Shown here: piece by piece, positions 39,405-49,681 of the stretch
Position numbering within the stretch: the first letter of the stretch is position 1
Layout of the letters: each line of letters opens with the position of its first letter
Origin: Zoogloeaceae bacterium G21618-S1
Lineage (GTDB): Bacteria; Pseudomonadota; Gammaproteobacteria; Burkholderiales; Rhodocyclaceae
Assembly: GCA_027214125.1 (NCBI GenBank)
Contig: JAPWHF010000016.1
Span: 18,292 to 82,291, forward strand
Reading direction: 5' to 3'
DNA: 64,000 bases
Position numbers and translations under genes: made by a program
Notes under the pieces: model-generated
Database searches by the model: none
Told to the model about the DNA's origin: nothing
The model's input: the letters and a program-made list of their open reading frames with translations, nothing else

Positions 39405-41756
39405 ATGCAAATGGCAATTTTTGGTGTGCTCGTGGCATTGCTGATCGTTCAGCAGGGGGCCAGCGTCCTGCCCCTGTCGGGCAGCGTCGGGCTATTGCTT
39501 GTGGGTGTCTGCAGTGCCCTGGCGCTTTGGCGCACACGCGGCAGATGGCAACGGCTGGCATTGTGCCTGATGCTGGGCCTGTCGCTGGGTGTGGCTTACG
39601 GGAGTATGCGCGCTCAGTTTCGTCTTGCCGATCAACTCGCTGATGCGCTCGATGGCGAGACAGGTTCGCTGACCGGTTCGGTCGTCGGTCTGCCGGATCA
39701 AACCGACGCGGGCCTGCGGTTTGAGTTCGCCCCCGACACGACGCTGGGCGGGCTGCCGACGCGTATCTCTCTGAGTTGGTACCCCAAACCGGATGCGGTG
39801 ATGCCGCAGATCGTGCCCGGTCAGCGACTGAAGATCGAGGCGCGCTTGAAAGTCATCCGCGCTCAGCAAAACCCCAATGGATTCGACTACGCGGGCTGGC
39901 AGTTTGCGCGCGGCGTGGGCGGGCTTGGGTATGTCCGAACGCTGGCGGTTGTAGATGCACCCCTCGCCGGGGATATCGGCGCGAGAATCGATCGCTGGCG
40001 TGCCGCCATTCGCGCGCACATTCACACGAGCGTGGCGCCCGAGATCGCGGGCGTCCTGACGGCGATGGCCGTGGGCGAGCAGCGCGGCATTTCGGACGCG
40101 AGCTGGACGGTTCTGCGTCGCACCGGTACCGCGCATCTGGTCGCGATCTCGGGGCTGCATGTATCGATTGTCGCGATGCTGTTCGGGGGGCTGGTGGGCT
40201 GGCTCTGGCGGCGTGTTCCATCCGTCGTGCTGTGGCAGCCCGCCCAGCGGGCCAGTGTGGTCGCGGCAGCGGTGGCGGCACTGGCGTATGGCGCACTGGC
40301 CGGATTCGGCGTGCCGGTTACGCGAAGCGTGTTGATGCTGCTCATTGCCTGCGCGGCCTTGCTGTCGTCGCGCCGCCCGCCCGCGAGCCGCATCTGGTTG
40401 CTGGCACTATTGGGGGTGATGGTGTTCGACCCATGGTGTGTGATCTCGGCGGGCTTCTGGTTGTCTTTCGGCGCGGTCGGCGCGCTGGTTCTGATGCTGT
40501 CCGGGCGCCATGGTGCGACGGGTCGATGGGCCGGTTTTGCGTCGGCCCAGTTGGCGGTCACGGTGTTGACGGCGCCGCTGTTGCTGGTGCTGTTCGGTCA
40601 GTTGTCACTCATCTCGCCTCTGGCCAACGCGGTGGCGATTCCGCTCGTGAGCATTGTGGTGGTGCCGCTGGTACTGCTGGGTGCGCTCTTGCCGGGCGAT
40701 TTCTTTCTGGTGATTGCGGCTTTTGTGATGGGGCATTTGATGGACGCGTTGGCGTGGGCCGCTGCGCTGCCGTTCTCGATCTGGTCATTGGCGACGCCGC
40801 CGCTGCCCTTGATGGTGCTTGCCTTGTTTGGCACGACGTGGGGTGTCATGCCGCGTGGCACGCCGTGGCGCGTTTTGGGCTGGATGGCCTGGGCGCCGGC
40901 ATTTCTGTGGTCGCCGCCGCGCCCGGTATTGGGGACATTCGAGGCTCAGGTGCTGGATGTCGGTCAGGGGCTCGCCGTGCATGTGCGTACCGCATCGCAT
41001 GAGCTGCTGTACGACACCGGTCCTGCCTACTACCGAGGTGGTGACGCGGGCGAACGCCATGTGGTGCCGTATCTGCAAAGCCTTGGCGTCGACAGGTTGG
41101 ACGTGCTTGTGGTGTCGCACAACGACAAGGATCACGCCGGCGGGGCGTCCAGCGTGTTGCAAGGTCTACGCGTCAGCCATGTGGTGACTGGGCAGGGGGT
41201 GGATTTGCCGGCGGGGTCTGTGCCGCTGCCGTGTCACGCGGATGAAGGCTGGACTTGGGATGGTGTGGTGTTTCGTTGGCTGCATCCCCCTGCGGATGCA
41301 CAGTTTCGAAATGATAACGACCGCTCATGCGTACTGTATGTCTCCACACCGGCTGCGTCATTGCTGCTCACCGGCGATGTGTCGTCGCGCGCAGAGCGTT
41401 CGGTGGCAGCGTCGGGCGGATGGCCGGTGAGCACCGTGGTGGTCGCGCCTCATCACGGCAGTGGCAGCTCATCCAGCGAAGCGTTGGTGGCGGCGGTAGC
41501 AGCGCACCATGTGGTGTTTTCCAGCGGCTATGGAAACGCCTTTGGCCACCCGGTGGCGACGGTGATCGACCGATGGCACGATGCCGGCGCGCAGATATGG
41601 CGCACCGATTTGCAGGGGGCGGTGTCTATGCGGGCGGACGCGACAGGTGTACAGCTGGGGAGTGAAGGCGCAAAGCGGCCCCGCTATTGGCATCGCGCGC
41701 GTGCAGATATGGCGACCGCCGATGCTAGACTGACATCTTCTGCCTCGGTCAAATGA
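39405..41756 (+). CDS. comEC: DNA internalisation competence protein ComEC/Rec2
   Basis: Inner-membrane channel that takes single-stranded DNA into the cytoplasm during natural transformation. The 783-residue protein has an N-terminal membrane and OB-fold (DUF4131) part. A Competence domain with many membrane segments follows (about 210-480, starting GVLTAMAVGEQRGISDASW). The C-terminal metallo-beta-lactamase-like domain contains SHNDKDHAGG (about 570-580) and APHHGS near the end. The start MQMAIFGVL at 39405 was chosen because hydrophobic family-like sequence begins there; the frame is open for 24 codons upstream. All three domains are full length. Confidence 0.93.
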   Translation: MQMAIFGVLVALLIVQQGASVLPLSGSVGLLLVGVCSALALWRTRGRWQRLALCLMLGLSLGVAYGSMRAQFRLADQLADALDGETGSLTGSVVGLPDQTDAGLRFEFAPDTTLGGLPTRISLSWYPKPDAVMPQIVPGQRLKIEARLKVIRAQQNPNGFDYAGWQFARGVGGLGYVRTLAVVDAPLAGDIGARIDRWRAAIRAHIHTSVAPEIAGVLTAMAVGEQRGISDASWTVLRRTGTAHLVAISGLHVSIVAMLFGGLVGWLWRRVPSVVLWQPAQRASVVAAAVAALAYGALAGFGVPVTRSVLMLLIACAALLSSRRPPASRIWLLALLGVMVFDPWCVISAGFWLSFGAVGALVLMLSGRHGATGRWAGFASAQLAVTVLTAPLLLVLFGQLSLISPLANAVAIPLVSIVVVPLVLLGALLPGDFFLVIAAFVMGHLMDALAWAAALPFSIWSLATPPLPLMVLALFGTTWGVMPRGTPWRVLGWMAWAPAFLWSPPRPVLGTFEAQVLDVGQGLAVHVRTASHELLYDTGPAYYRGGDAGERHVVPYLQSLGVDRLDVLVVSHNDKDHAGGASSVLQGLRVSHVVTGQGVDLPAGSVPLPCHADEGWTWDGVVFRWLHPPADAQFRNDNDRSCVLYVSTPAASLLLTGDVSSRAERSVAASGGWPVSTVVVAPHHGSGSSSSEALVAAVAAHHVVFSSGYGNAFGHPVATVIDRWHDAGAQIWRTDLQGAVSMRADATGVQLGSEGAKRPRYWHRARADMATADARLTSSASVK

Positions 41757-41766
41757 GTGTTTGAAC

Positions 41767-42672
41767 ATGGATCTTCTGAAATCCCTGAGCGGCTGGATGG
41801 GCTCGCCTCCGTCAGAGATGCGTCATCGCACGGTGCAGTGTGCCGGCACACATGGGCTGCATCGTATGGCCTATACCGAGTGGGGTGACCCGAGGAACCC
41901 GCGGGTGTTGGTATGCGTACATGGCTTGACGCGCAATGGCCGGGACTTCGATTTTCTTGCCGCGGCGCTGTCGCAGCACTACCGCGTGGTGTGTCCCGAC
42001 GTGGTCGGCCGTGGGCGCAGTGAGTGGCTGACCGTCAAGACCGAGTATGGTTTTCCGCAATACGTCGCAGACATGGTGACGCTGATTGCGCGGCTGGATG
42101 TGCCCGAGGTGCATTGGGTCGGCACGTCAATGGGCGGCTTGATCGGCATGTGCCTGGCTTCGCTGCCGGGTACGCCCATCAAACGTCTGGTACTCAATGA
42201 CGTGGGGCCGATGATTACCGTCGAGTCCATCGAGCGCATTGCGGAGTATGTCGGCGCCGCGCCGGTGTTTGCCGATCTCGAGTCGGCGGAGCGCTATATC
42301 CGTGACGTGAGCGCGCCTTTCGGTCCCTTGACCGATGCGCAATGGCGTCACCTCACCGAGCACGCGGTAAGCGCTGTCGATGGCGGCGTGGCGATGGTGT
42401 ACGACCCGGGTATTGCTGAAGCGTTTCGCAAGACGCCCCTGGCGGCCGATGTCGATTTGTGGGGAATGTACGACGCCATTTCGTGCCCGACCCTGGTTAT
42501 TCGAGGCGCGGAGTCCGACTTGCTGCTGCACGAAACGGCGCAGGAAATGAGCCGTCGGGGACCAAAGGCCTCGCTCGTCGAGTTTGAAGGGATCGGCCAC
42601 GCCCCGATGTTGCTCGATGGACGACAGATCGAGGCCGTCAGCCAATTTCTTTTGGCCGATTCGGGCAGTTGA
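41767..42672 (+). CDS. alpha/beta hydrolase
   Basis: A 301-residue alpha/beta hydrolase of the lid-less esterase/haloperoxidase type. Visible are the oxyanion loop VCVHGLTRNGRDF, the nucleophile elbow GTSMGGLIG (Ser near residue 121), the acid region VIRGAESDLL and the catalytic histidine in GIGHAPML. The substrate is unknown. It starts 10 bases after comEC ends and is probably co-transcribed. A TTG start two codons upstream is possible. Confidence 0.9.
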   Translation: MDLLKSLSGWMGSPPSEMRHRTVQCAGTHGLHRMAYTEWGDPRNPRVLVCVHGLTRNGRDFDFLAAALSQHYRVVCPDVVGRGRSEWLTVKTEYGFPQYVADMVTLIARLDVPEVHWVGTSMGGLIGMCLASLPGTPIKRLVLNDVGPMITVESIERIAEYVGAAPVFADLESAERYIRDVSAPFGPLTDAQWRHLTEHAVSAVDGGVAMVYDPGIAEAFRKTPLAADVDLWGMYDAISCPTLVIRGAESDLLLHETAQEMSRRGPKASLVEFEGIGHAPMLLDGRQIEAVSQFLLADSGS

Positions 42673-42677
42673 ACGCC

Positions 42678-42699
42678 GGCGAGGCGTACATGCCTCGCC
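42678..42699. terminator. palindromic hairpin between convergent genes
   Basis: Perfect 8-base stem GGCGAGGC / GCCTCGCC with a 6-base loop, without a T run. It lies between the hydrolase gene and the convergent binding-protein gene, so it may act as a weak or factor-assisted terminator. Confidence 0.4.
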
Positions 42700-42714
42700 A
42701 AGCGTCCGACGCGA

Positions 42715-43851
42715 TCAGCGCAACAGACGACCGCTGCGGTCGAGAATCGAGATGTCGGTGTAGTTCGAGCCGTCGTGACTGGCGCCGGAGTAGCGAATGG
42801 TGACGCCGCCAGCATCAAAGGTGCCGAGTTCGTTCAGCGCCGCCAAAATACGCGGCCGCGTCGGTTCTCCGGCGCGGCGAATGCCTTCGACCAGCACCTT
42901 GGCCATCAAGTAGCCCTCCAGAATGGTGTGGTCCGGCGCTTCTTTCGCGCCGATTCGCTGAAGGTCTTCGCTCAGGTCTCGGCTAATGGCAATGGCCTGA
43001 GATTCCGGCTTGGGCACCACCTGCACAATGCCAAGTCCGTGCGCCGTCTTGCTACTGATCTTTTCGGCTACTTGCGGTCCGGCCGTTACCGAGACTGCGA
43101 TCATCATGGCAAAGCTGCCGGCGTCGCGCATGCCCTTGACGAAGGCGCTGCTGGCGGCCGTATTGGAGACCAGAATGACGCCGTTGGGGTCAGTCGCATG
43201 GATGGCTGCAACCGCTTCGGTAACCTCGGTGGTGCCTTTTTTGTAGGTGCCCACGGCGACGAGATCCATGCCCGATGCGGCGAGTGCCTTCTTGGCGGCA
43301 ACGAGGCCGTCCTCACCGAAGGGGTCATCCTGATGGAGCACTGCGATGCGTTTCAGACCCATGCTCTGCATCTGTCGAACAATAGTGTGGACTTCAGCGG
43401 CATAGCTGGCGCGGGTGTGGAAAATATGGCTTGGCACCGGATCGCGCAGCACCATGGCGCCTGAGCGCACACCGACCAGTGCAATGCCCGCTTTCTCGAG
43501 CAAACCCTCTTTGAGCACAGCCGCTACGTTGCCGGTGCCGACCAGTCCCACGAGCGCGACGGGGGCTTCCTTGTCGATAAGGTCGCTCGTTTGCGCGAGT
43601 GTTTCCTTAACCTTGTAGCCGTCATCGCGGGTGACCAGCTTGAGCTTGCTGCCGCGAATGCCGCCGGCCGCATTGATACGCCCGAAGTAGGCTTGAATGC
43701 CGAGGTTGACGCCCTTACCGGTGGGCGCCAGCGTACCGGTGAAAGGCGCGACCTGGCCGATGACGATGTCGGCGGCCAGGGCAGGGAGCGAAATTGCCGA
43801 AACGGCAAGACCAAACATGAGGGCGCGAAGCGTGCGGGGTGTTCCAGTCAT
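42715..43851 (-). CDS. ABC transporter substrate-binding protein (branched-chain amino acid type)
   Basis: A 378-residue periplasmic binding protein of the Leu/Ile/Val-binding family. A signal peptide (MTGTPRTLRALMFGLAVSAISLPALA) is followed by DIVIGQVAPFTGTLAPTGKGVNLG and GIRGSKLKLVTRDDGYKV, then HTILEGYLMAKVLVEGIRRAG near the C-terminus. The start at 43851 is set by the signal peptide and AAGGAACGG upstream; a longer frame overlaps the neighbouring gene. No permease or ATPase genes are adjacent, so it is an orphan receptor. Ligand unknown; aromatic or small-acid ligands are possible in this family. Confidence 0.9.
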   Translation of the reverse strand: MTGTPRTLRALMFGLAVSAISLPALAADIVIGQVAPFTGTLAPTGKGVNLGIQAYFGRINAAGGIRGSKLKLVTRDDGYKVKETLAQTSDLIDKEAPVALVGLVGTGNVAAVLKEGLLEKAGIALVGVRSGAMVLRDPVPSHIFHTRASYAAEVHTIVRQMQSMGLKRIAVLHQDDPFGEDGLVAAKKALAASGMDLVAVGTYKKGTTEVTEAVAAIHATDPNGVILVSNTAASSAFVKGMRDAGSFAMMIAVSVTAGPQVAEKISSKTAHGLGIVQVVPKPESQAIAISRDLSEDLQRIGAKEAPDHTILEGYLMAKVLVEGIRRAGEPTRPRILAALNELGTFDAGGVTIRYSGASHDGSNYTDISILDRSGRLLR

Positions 43852-43966
43852 GATGTTTGCCGTTCCTTCTGATAAGCGTATGCACGTGCATAGTCTTATC
43901 GACCGTGCCGGCGCGCACTTGAGCGCGAGAAAGGTCTTGCGCATTTCTCGCCAGTCGGTGAGCTCG

Positions 43967-45136
43967 TCAGTGCAGGTGGCGCGGCATTTGTTCGTCAGGG
44001 GTTTCGGGAAGCTCGGCATGAACCGCTTCGCCCTCGGGTGAGGGGTAAAGTGGCGCGCCGCAGTCGTCACAGTATTCCATCGGGAAATGGTGATCCAGCG
44101 ACAGAATCTCGGTCACACCGCTTTCGCGCAGCGTGACTTCGATCTGGGCGAGCACGTCGGGCCCGTCGTCTTCCGCACCGAGCAATGGCCAGACAATGCC
44201 GTGCACGACCTGGTCCGAATCCTTCAAGGTCAGGCCGATGCGAAACTCTTCCAGTTCGAGGTCGTGGAAAGGGGCAATGATTGCGCGCAGGTTCGACGCC
44301 GGTGCCTCAAGCGTGGCGCCGAGGAAGGCGACCGATGCGCGCACTGCGTAGGCGCGGCTTTCGCGGTCGGCGCGACGCGAGGCGGCAAAGTAGGCGTCCG
44401 GCAAGACCACTTCGACGGCACAGCCGGGCAGTAGCGGAACCAGGCAGGCGCCGCCCTGGCTGCGCCACTGGGTGAGCGCATGATCGCGATCGCCGGCGTT
44501 TTCCTGCCAGCGGAACATCGGCGTGCCACGCGGCACGGCCACGGCAAACAGCAGATAGCGGGTGTCGGACAGAAATTGCGTGGTTTCGGGCAGTGACGCC
44601 ACGTCGATCGACAAGTCCTGATCCGCTTGTGCCGCAGCGCCGATGTCTTCGGCGAAACGTGCCGTATTGCAATACCCCACCGGTAGCTGGTCCGGGCTGA
44701 ACAGATAGCTGGCGACCGAGAGTCGAACATTGTCGGCCAGCACATGCGCCTGCAGATGCACGCGCAAATTGGCCAGCACGGCATCGGAAATGGCCATGGC
44801 CGGAATACGGTAGCGCGACCACGACAACAGCGGCGCGGCGACGAGTAGCACGTCTTCATCAGCGAGCTTGCGACCGGCGTTTTCGGCGCGGGACTCGACA
44901 AAATCGGCGAGCTCGTCATAGGCCGTCAGGCTGCTCGAATAGAGCTGATCGAGCGCACTGTTGATGGTGTCTTCGTCGCCCTCGTCGAGCAACTGGTCAA
45001 TCAGCTCGGTCAGCTGGTTTTCCCAAAACCGGTCTTCGGCACGGCTACCGGATTCGGCCAGGCCATTGGCCAGCCAGACGAGACGCTCGGCGTCGGGGCC
45101 GAGGCCGCTGCGGCGTTTGCTACGGGGACGTTTCAT
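43967..45136 (-). CDS. DUF2863-family protein
   Basis: A 389-residue soluble protein of the betaproteobacterial DUF2863 family. The N-terminus is basic (MKRPRSKRRSG), followed by an acidic helical segment (FWENQLTELIDQLLDEGDEDTINSALDQLYSS in parts) and conserved LLVAAPLLSWSRYRIPA. A C-terminal YCDDCGAPLYPSPEGE has a CxxC that could bind metal. The function is unknown. It stands alone between the binding-protein gene and ppsR, on the same strand. Confidence 0.82.
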   Translation of the reverse strand: MKRPRSKRRSGLGPDAERLVWLANGLAESGSRAEDRFWENQLTELIDQLLDEGDEDTINSALDQLYSSSLTAYDELADFVESRAENAGRKLADEDVLLVAAPLLSWSRYRIPAMAISDAVLANLRVHLQAHVLADNVRLSVASYLFSPDQLPVGYCNTARFAEDIGAAAQADQDLSIDVASLPETTQFLSDTRYLLFAVAVPRGTPMFRWQENAGDRDHALTQWRSQGGACLVPLLPGCAVEVVLPDAYFAASRRADRESRAYAVRASVAFLGATLEAPASNLRAIIAPFHDLELEEFRIGLTLKDSDQVVHGIVWPLLGAEDDGPDVLAQIEVTLRESGVTEILSLDHHFPMEYCDDCGAPLYPSPEGEAVHAELPETPDEQMPRHLH

Positions 45137-45218
45137 GAAATCTTGCCCTGGGGTTTGGAGGGGCCGGCCCGGCGGCGGGCTGGCCCGAGAGAGCGGGGCG
45201 CCATTCTACATGGCCGGA

Positions 45219-46049
45219 TCAATAGCCTCGCTTGTTCAGATGGACGTCCTGCATGATCTTGGTGGCGATCTCTTCAATCGAGCGTGCCGTCGAGTCCAGC
45301 CAGGGAATGCGCTCCCGCTCCATCAGGCGCTTGGCCGCGTCGATCTCGTAGTGACAGTTGTCGAGCGAGGCATAGACGCTGTCGGGCCGGCGTTCCTGCC
45401 GGATTTGCGACAGGCGCTCGGCGCTGATGGTCAGGCCGAAGAGCTTTCGGCGATGTTTGTGAAGCTCGGTCGGCAGCTTGCTGCGCTCGAAGTCTTCGGG
45501 AATCAGCGGATAGTTCGCGGCCTTGACACCAAACTGCATGGCCAGATACAGACTGGTGGGGGTTTTGCCTGAACGGGAAACGCCAACGAGGATCACGTCG
45601 GAGACATCCAGCTCGGCATGCGAGACGCCATCGTCGTGCGCCAGCGCGAAGTTGATCGCCTCGATACGGTTCTTGTAGTCGAGACTGTCGGCAATGCCGT
45701 GGAATCGGCCCACTGTATGCGTTGAACGCTGGCCAAGCTCTTGTTCGAGCGGTTCGATGAAGCGCTCGAACAGATCAAGAAAGAGCGCATCGGCGTTGCG
45801 TAGCCCAGCCACGAGCTCGGGCTCGACCAGCGAATTGAAGACAATCGGACGGGTGCCGTCGCTGCGCCCGGCTTCGCGGATGCGTGTGGCGCAGTCCCGC
45901 GCTTTTTCGATCGAATCGACAAAGGGCAGGCGGACCTGCTTGAAGCGCATCTCCGGAAATTGGGCGAGCAAACTGTGTCCGAGCGTTTCGGCCGTGATGC
46001 CGGTGCCGTCGGAGATAAAAAATACGGTGCGAATAGAGAGTTCTGTCAT
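45219..46049 (-). CDS. ppsR: PEP synthase regulatory protein (bifunctional kinase/pyrophosphorylase)
   Basis: A 276-residue DUF299 protein that inactivates PEP synthase by ADP-dependent threonine phosphorylation and reactivates it by phosphate-dependent pyrophosphorylation. Seen are the N-terminal [23 protein letters not shown] (in parts), the P-loop GVSRSGKT (156-163) followed by [19 protein letters not shown], and a C-terminal [13 protein letters not shown]. It is divergent from ppsA, its expected target, with a 107-base shared promoter region holding a 12-base palindrome. Confidence 0.95.
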   Translation of the reverse strand: MTELSIRTVFFISDGTGITAETLGHSLLAQFPEMRFKQVRLPFVDSIEKARDCATRIREAGRSDGTRPIVFNSLVEPELVAGLRNADALFLDLFERFIEPLEQELGQRSTHTVGRFHGIADSLDYKNRIEAINFALAHDDGVSHAELDVSDVILVGVSRSGKTPTSLYLAMQFGVKAANYPLIPEDFERSKLPTELHKHRRKLFGLTISAERLSQIRQERRPDSVYASLDNCHYEIDAAKRLMERERIPWLDSTARSIEEIATKIMQDVHLNKRGY

Positions 46050-46072
46050 GGGTCAAGGTATGGTTAACGTTT

Positions 46073-46084
46073 CGGGTATACCCG
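46073..46084. promoter_or_regulatory. 12-base palindrome in the ppsR-ppsA intergenic region
   Basis: Perfect palindrome CGGGTATACCCG about 24 bases upstream of the ppsR start and 73 upstream of ppsA. It is a candidate operator for a regulator controlling both genes; the regulator is unknown. Confidence 0.35.
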
Positions 46085-46087
46085 TCT

Positions 46088-46115
46088 TTGCCGCAAAGCA
46101 GCAATTCCTTGTAAA
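46088..46115 (+). promoter_or_regulatory. possible ppsA promoter
   Basis: TTGCCG (46088-46093), 16-base spacer, TGTAAA (46110-46115): a moderate sigma70-like pair about 40 bases before the ppsA ATG. Confidence 0.35.
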
Positions 46116-46156
46116 CTCCGATTTTGAGTTTTTCTGACTCCTTCTGGAAGAGCCCC

Positions 46157-48523
46157 ATGAGCCGTTACGTTATCCCGTTTGAAGAACTACGCATGTCCGA
46201 CGTCGAGCAGGTCGGCGGCAAGAACGCTTCACTCGGAGAAATGATCAGCCAACTGCCCGCCAGTGTACGTGTTCCTGGCGGCTTCGCAACGACTGCAGAT
46301 GCTTATCGTGAATTCCTTGCCCATCAAGGTCTTGTCGACCGGATCAACGCGGCACTCGATGCGTTGGATGTCGACGATGTCGATGCCCTGGTAAAGACCG
46401 GCACCGAAATTCGCCAATGGATTGTCGATCTGCCGTTTCCGGCCAAGCTCGAAGAAGAAATCAAGACGGCCTACGCCAAGATTACCGCCGAAGGCGAGGG
46501 CAGCTTTGCCGTCCGCTCTTCCGCAACGGCTGAAGACATGCCTGACGCGTCCTTCGCCGGCCAGCAAGAAACCTTCCTGAACATCCACGGCTACGACAAT
46601 ATTCTGCACGCGATCAAGGAAGTCTTCGCGTCGCTGTACAACGATCGTGCCATCGCCTATCGCGTTCACAAGGGCTACGCACACGCCGATGTTGCCTTGT
46701 CCGCAGGTGTGCAGCGCATGGTGCGCTCCGATACCGGAACCTCGGGTGTGATGTTCTCGCTGGATACCGAATCCGGCTTCAAGGAGGTGGTGTTCATCAC
46801 CGCCTCTTACGGGTTGGGCGAGACGGTGGTGCAGGGCGCCGTGAATCCGGATGAATTCTATGTGCACAAGCCCACGCTGGCCCAGGGCCGCCCGGCTGTC
46901 GTGCGTCGCAACCTGGGCTCCAAGCTGATCAAGATGGTGTTCACCGACAAGTCGGTGGCCGGTAAATCGGTGCAGACGCTGAATGTCGCCGAGGCCGATC
47001 GCAACCGCTTCTCATTGAGCGACACCGATGTGCTCGAACTGGCGCGCTACGCCGTTATCATTGAGGAGCACTACGGTCGCCCGATGGATATCGAGTGGGG
47101 CAAGGACGGCGAGGACGGCAAGCTTTACATCCTCCAGGCACGCCCCGAGACGGTGAAAAGCCAGCAGTCGGGCCACGTACTGGAAAAATACCGCCTCAAG
47201 CAATACGGCAAGGCGCTGACGCACGGCCGCGCGATTGGTCAACGCATTGGCGTGGGCCCGGTCAAGGTGATCCGTGATGCGGCCGAAATGAATCGTGTGC
47301 AGCCCGGTGACGTGCTGGTGACCGACATGACCGATCCCAACTGGGAGCCGGTCATGAAGCGCGCCAGCGCCATCGTTACCAACCGCGGCGGTCGCACCTG
47401 CCACGCCGCCATCATTGCCCGCGAACTGGGCATCCCGGCCATCGTCGGTTGCGGCAACGCCACCGAACTGCTGCACGAAGGCGATTCCGTCACCGCGTCC
47501 TGCGCCGAAGGCGACACCGGCTATGTGTATCGCGGAAAGCTCGACTTCGAAGTCATCACCACCGATACCGGCAACCTGCCGGAGATTCCGGTCAAGGTCA
47601 TGATGAACGTTGGCAATCCCGAACTGGCGTTCGAGTTTGCCCAGATTCCGAACGAAGGCGTTGGCCTGGCCCGTCTGGAGTTCGTCATCAACAACATGAT
47701 CGGCATCCACCCCAAGGCCATCCTGGAGCTCGACCAGGTGCCCGCCGGGCTGCGTCAGGAGATCCTGCGCCGCTCGCGTGGTTACGAAACGCCGCGCGAG
47801 TTCTTCGTTGAGAAGCTGGTCGAAGGTGTTGCGGTGATTGCTGCGGCCTTTTACCCGAAGCCAGTCATCGTGCGGTTGTCGGACTTCAAGTCCAACGAAT
47901 ACCGCAAGCTGCTCGGCGGCGAAATCTACGAGCCGGAAGAAGAAAACCCGATGCTCGGTTTCCGTGGCGCCTCGCGTTACATCTCCCACAGTTTCCGCGA
48001 TTGCTTCGAACTCGAATGCATCGCCATGAAGCGTGTGCGCGATGTACTGGGCCTGACCAACGTCCAGCTCATGGTGCCATTTGTGCGCAACGTTGAAGAG
48101 GCGCGCGAAGTCGTCGAACTGTTGGCTGAACACGGTCTCGAGCGTGGCGTGAACGATCTCAAGCTGATCATGATGTGCGAGATACCCTCCAATGCGCTGC
48201 TCGCCGAACAGTTTCTCGAAGTGTTCGACGGCTTCTCGATTGGCTCGAATGACCTGACCCAGCTCACGCTCGGTCTGGACCGCGACTCGGGTCTGGTGGC
48301 GCATGCCTTCGACGAGCGTGATCCGGCTGTCAAGCAATTGCTGTCGATGGCCATTCAGGCCGCGAACCGGCTTGGCAAGTACGTTGGTATCTGCGGCCAG
48401 GGCCCGTCGGATCATGCCGATTTTGCCGAGTGGCTGATGGATGAAGGCATCCAGACCATCTCACTGAATCCGGATACGGTCGTCGACACCTGGCTGAAAC
48501 TGGCGGCGCATCGCAAAGCCTGA
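46157..48523 (+). CDS. ppsA: phosphoenolpyruvate synthase
   Basis: Converts pyruvate, ATP and water to PEP, AMP and phosphate for gluconeogenesis. The 788 residues have the N-terminal ATP-binding domain ([35 protein letters not shown] in parts), the phosphohistidine domain with His416 in GGRTCHAAI and the C-terminal PEP/pyruvate barrel ([38 protein letters not shown]). Start [12 protein letters not shown] at 46157. The regulator PpsR is encoded divergently next to it. Confidence 0.97.
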   Translation: MSRYVIPFEELRMSDVEQVGGKNASLGEMISQLPASVRVPGGFATTADAYREFLAHQGLVDRINAALDALDVDDVDALVKTGTEIRQWIVDLPFPAKLEEEIKTAYAKITAEGEGSFAVRSSATAEDMPDASFAGQQETFLNIHGYDNILHAIKEVFASLYNDRAIAYRVHKGYAHADVALSAGVQRMVRSDTGTSGVMFSLDTESGFKEVVFITASYGLGETVVQGAVNPDEFYVHKPTLAQGRPAVVRRNLGSKLIKMVFTDKSVAGKSVQTLNVAEADRNRFSLSDTDVLELARYAVIIEEHYGRPMDIEWGKDGEDGKLYILQARPETVKSQQSGHVLEKYRLKQYGKALTHGRAIGQRIGVGPVKVIRDAAEMNRVQPGDVLVTDMTDPNWEPVMKRASAIVTNRGGRTCHAAIIARELGIPAIVGCGNATELLHEGDSVTASCAEGDTGYVYRGKLDFEVITTDTGNLPEIPVKVMMNVGNPELAFEFAQIPNEGVGLARLEFVINNMIGIHPKAILELDQVPAGLRQEILRRSRGYETPREFFVEKLVEGVAVIAAAFYPKPVIVRLSDFKSNEYRKLLGGEIYEPEEENPMLGFRGASRYISHSFRDCFELECIAMKRVRDVLGLTNVQLMVPFVRNVEEAREVVELLAEHGLERGVNDLKLIMMCEIPSNALLAEQFLEVFDGFSIGSNDLTQLTLGLDRDSGLVAHAFDERDPAVKQLLSMAIQAANRLGKYVGICGQGPSDHADFAEWLMDEGIQTISLNPDTVVDTWLKLAAHRKA

Positions 48524-48541
48524 GCCAGTTTGCTGGCTTTA

Positions 48542-48577
48542 CCGACTTGAGGATGCCGAACAGCATCCTCAAGTCGG
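48542..48577 (+). terminator. strong hairpin after ppsA
   Basis: Perfect 15-base stem CCGACTTGAGGATGC and its complement with a 6-base loop. Only a weak T-rich tail (CTTGCTTCTTG) follows. Confidence 0.6.
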
Positions 48578-48620
48578 CTTGCTTCTTGCCGTTACGGTGC
48601 TAGACTTCCGCGACTAAGAC

Positions 48621-48655
48621 TCCGACAGGATTTGCGTTAGCGCAATTTTGTCGGA
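48621..48655. repeat. interrupted inverted repeat upstream of the M23 peptidase gene
   Basis: Outer arms TCCGACA / TGTCGGA and inner TTGCG / CGCAA separated by unpaired bases, about 80 bases before the M23 gene. TCCGACAG recurs at about 48707. It could be a leader hairpin or an operator; there is no stronger evidence. Confidence 0.3.
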
Positions 48656-48736
48656 TCCGATGTATGGGATGATCGCGCGGCTCGATGGGTTTTTCCATCA
48701 GTAGCGAATCCGACAGACTCGACGGAGTGGAAACGA

Positions 48737-49669
48737 ATGGCCTTCGTCATTCTCTCCGCCAAGGCGCTGACCCAGTCCAAAGTTCGCACAGTAACAGGGC
48801 GGACTTTCCTGCTGGGCGTCTCGGCAGCTATATTGCTTACGCTTACGGGCGGGATCTGGCTCGGCATGACGATTGTCGAGCCGGCCACCCCCATCGTTGT
48901 GGCAGCGGTTGATGAAACCGCGGTCACTGCTGACGCGCCCCCCGAAGACAAATTCGTGATTGATCGCCTCGGCGAGCTTACGGGTCGCCTGTTTCGCCTC
49001 GAATCCGACGCCAAGACACTCGCCAATCGTGTGGGCGTGCTCAATGCGTTTGAGCGACGTCTCAAAGGTGGCACCCCGCCCGGCGTGGCCAAAACCGGCC
49101 CGGCCGGTGGCCCCATGATTCCGCCGATCGGTGAATCCATTCAGCGCAGTCAGGCTTTCGATCTCAGTTCCGCACAGACGGGTCTCGATCAGCTCGAAGA
49201 CGAACTTGCCCGACTTGATCAGGTGTTGGCGTCCATCGACGAACGTGCCGCCAAACGCAAGTTGTCCTACATGATTTTTCCGAGTCGCGCGCCGATTAGC
49301 GAAGGTCGTCGCAGTTCGGTTTTCGGTAACCGTTACGATCCATTTACGGGGCGCCGAGCCTTCCACAGTGGTCAGGATTTTGCCGCGCCGAGCGGGACGC
49401 CGATTCGCGCCAGCGCGGGCGGAACGGTGATTGTGGCCGGGTATCACCATGAATACGGCAACAAGGTCGAAATCGACCACGGCAACGGTCTGGTGACGCG
49501 CTATGCGCACGCCTCAAAGCTCTTCGTCAAGGAAGGCGATGTGGTTACCCCCGGCCAGAAAATTGCGGCGGTCGGTTCAACAGGGCGTTCGACCGGACCG
49601 CATCTGCATTTCGAAATCCTCGAAAATGGTGAGTTTGTGAACCCGGTGCATTATCTTGCCGGTTCTTGA
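48737..49669 (+). CDS. M23-family peptidoglycan DD-metallopeptidase
   Basis: A 310-residue membrane-anchored peptidase or regulator of peptidoglycan hydrolysis. One N-terminal membrane segment (about 23-44) is followed by a periplasmic coiled coil (about 75-175) and a LytM/M23 domain. The zinc motif HSGQD (His210, Asp214) and HLHFE (about 291-295) are both intact, so it should be catalytically active. It is followed by a coiled-coil membrane protein and a bactofilin, an arrangement known from cell-shape modules in which the bactofilin positions the M23 enzyme. Confidence 0.92.
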   Translation: MAFVILSAKALTQSKVRTVTGRTFLLGVSAAILLTLTGGIWLGMTIVEPATPIVVAAVDETAVTADAPPEDKFVIDRLGELTGRLFRLESDAKTLANRVGVLNAFERRLKGGTPPGVAKTGPAGGPMIPPIGESIQRSQAFDLSSAQTGLDQLEDELARLDQVLASIDERAAKRKLSYMIFPSRAPISEGRRSSVFGNRYDPFTGRRAFHSGQDFAAPSGTPIRASAGGTVIVAGYHHEYGNKVEIDHGNGLVTRYAHASKLFVKEGDVVTPGQKIAAVGSTGRSTGPHLHFEILENGEFVNPVHYLAGS

Positions 49670-49681
49670 CTCCGACGCCCC

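Noticed and set aside
47012..48415. A 467-residue minus-strand frame across ppsA
   Set aside because: Antisense shadow of a well-supported gene.
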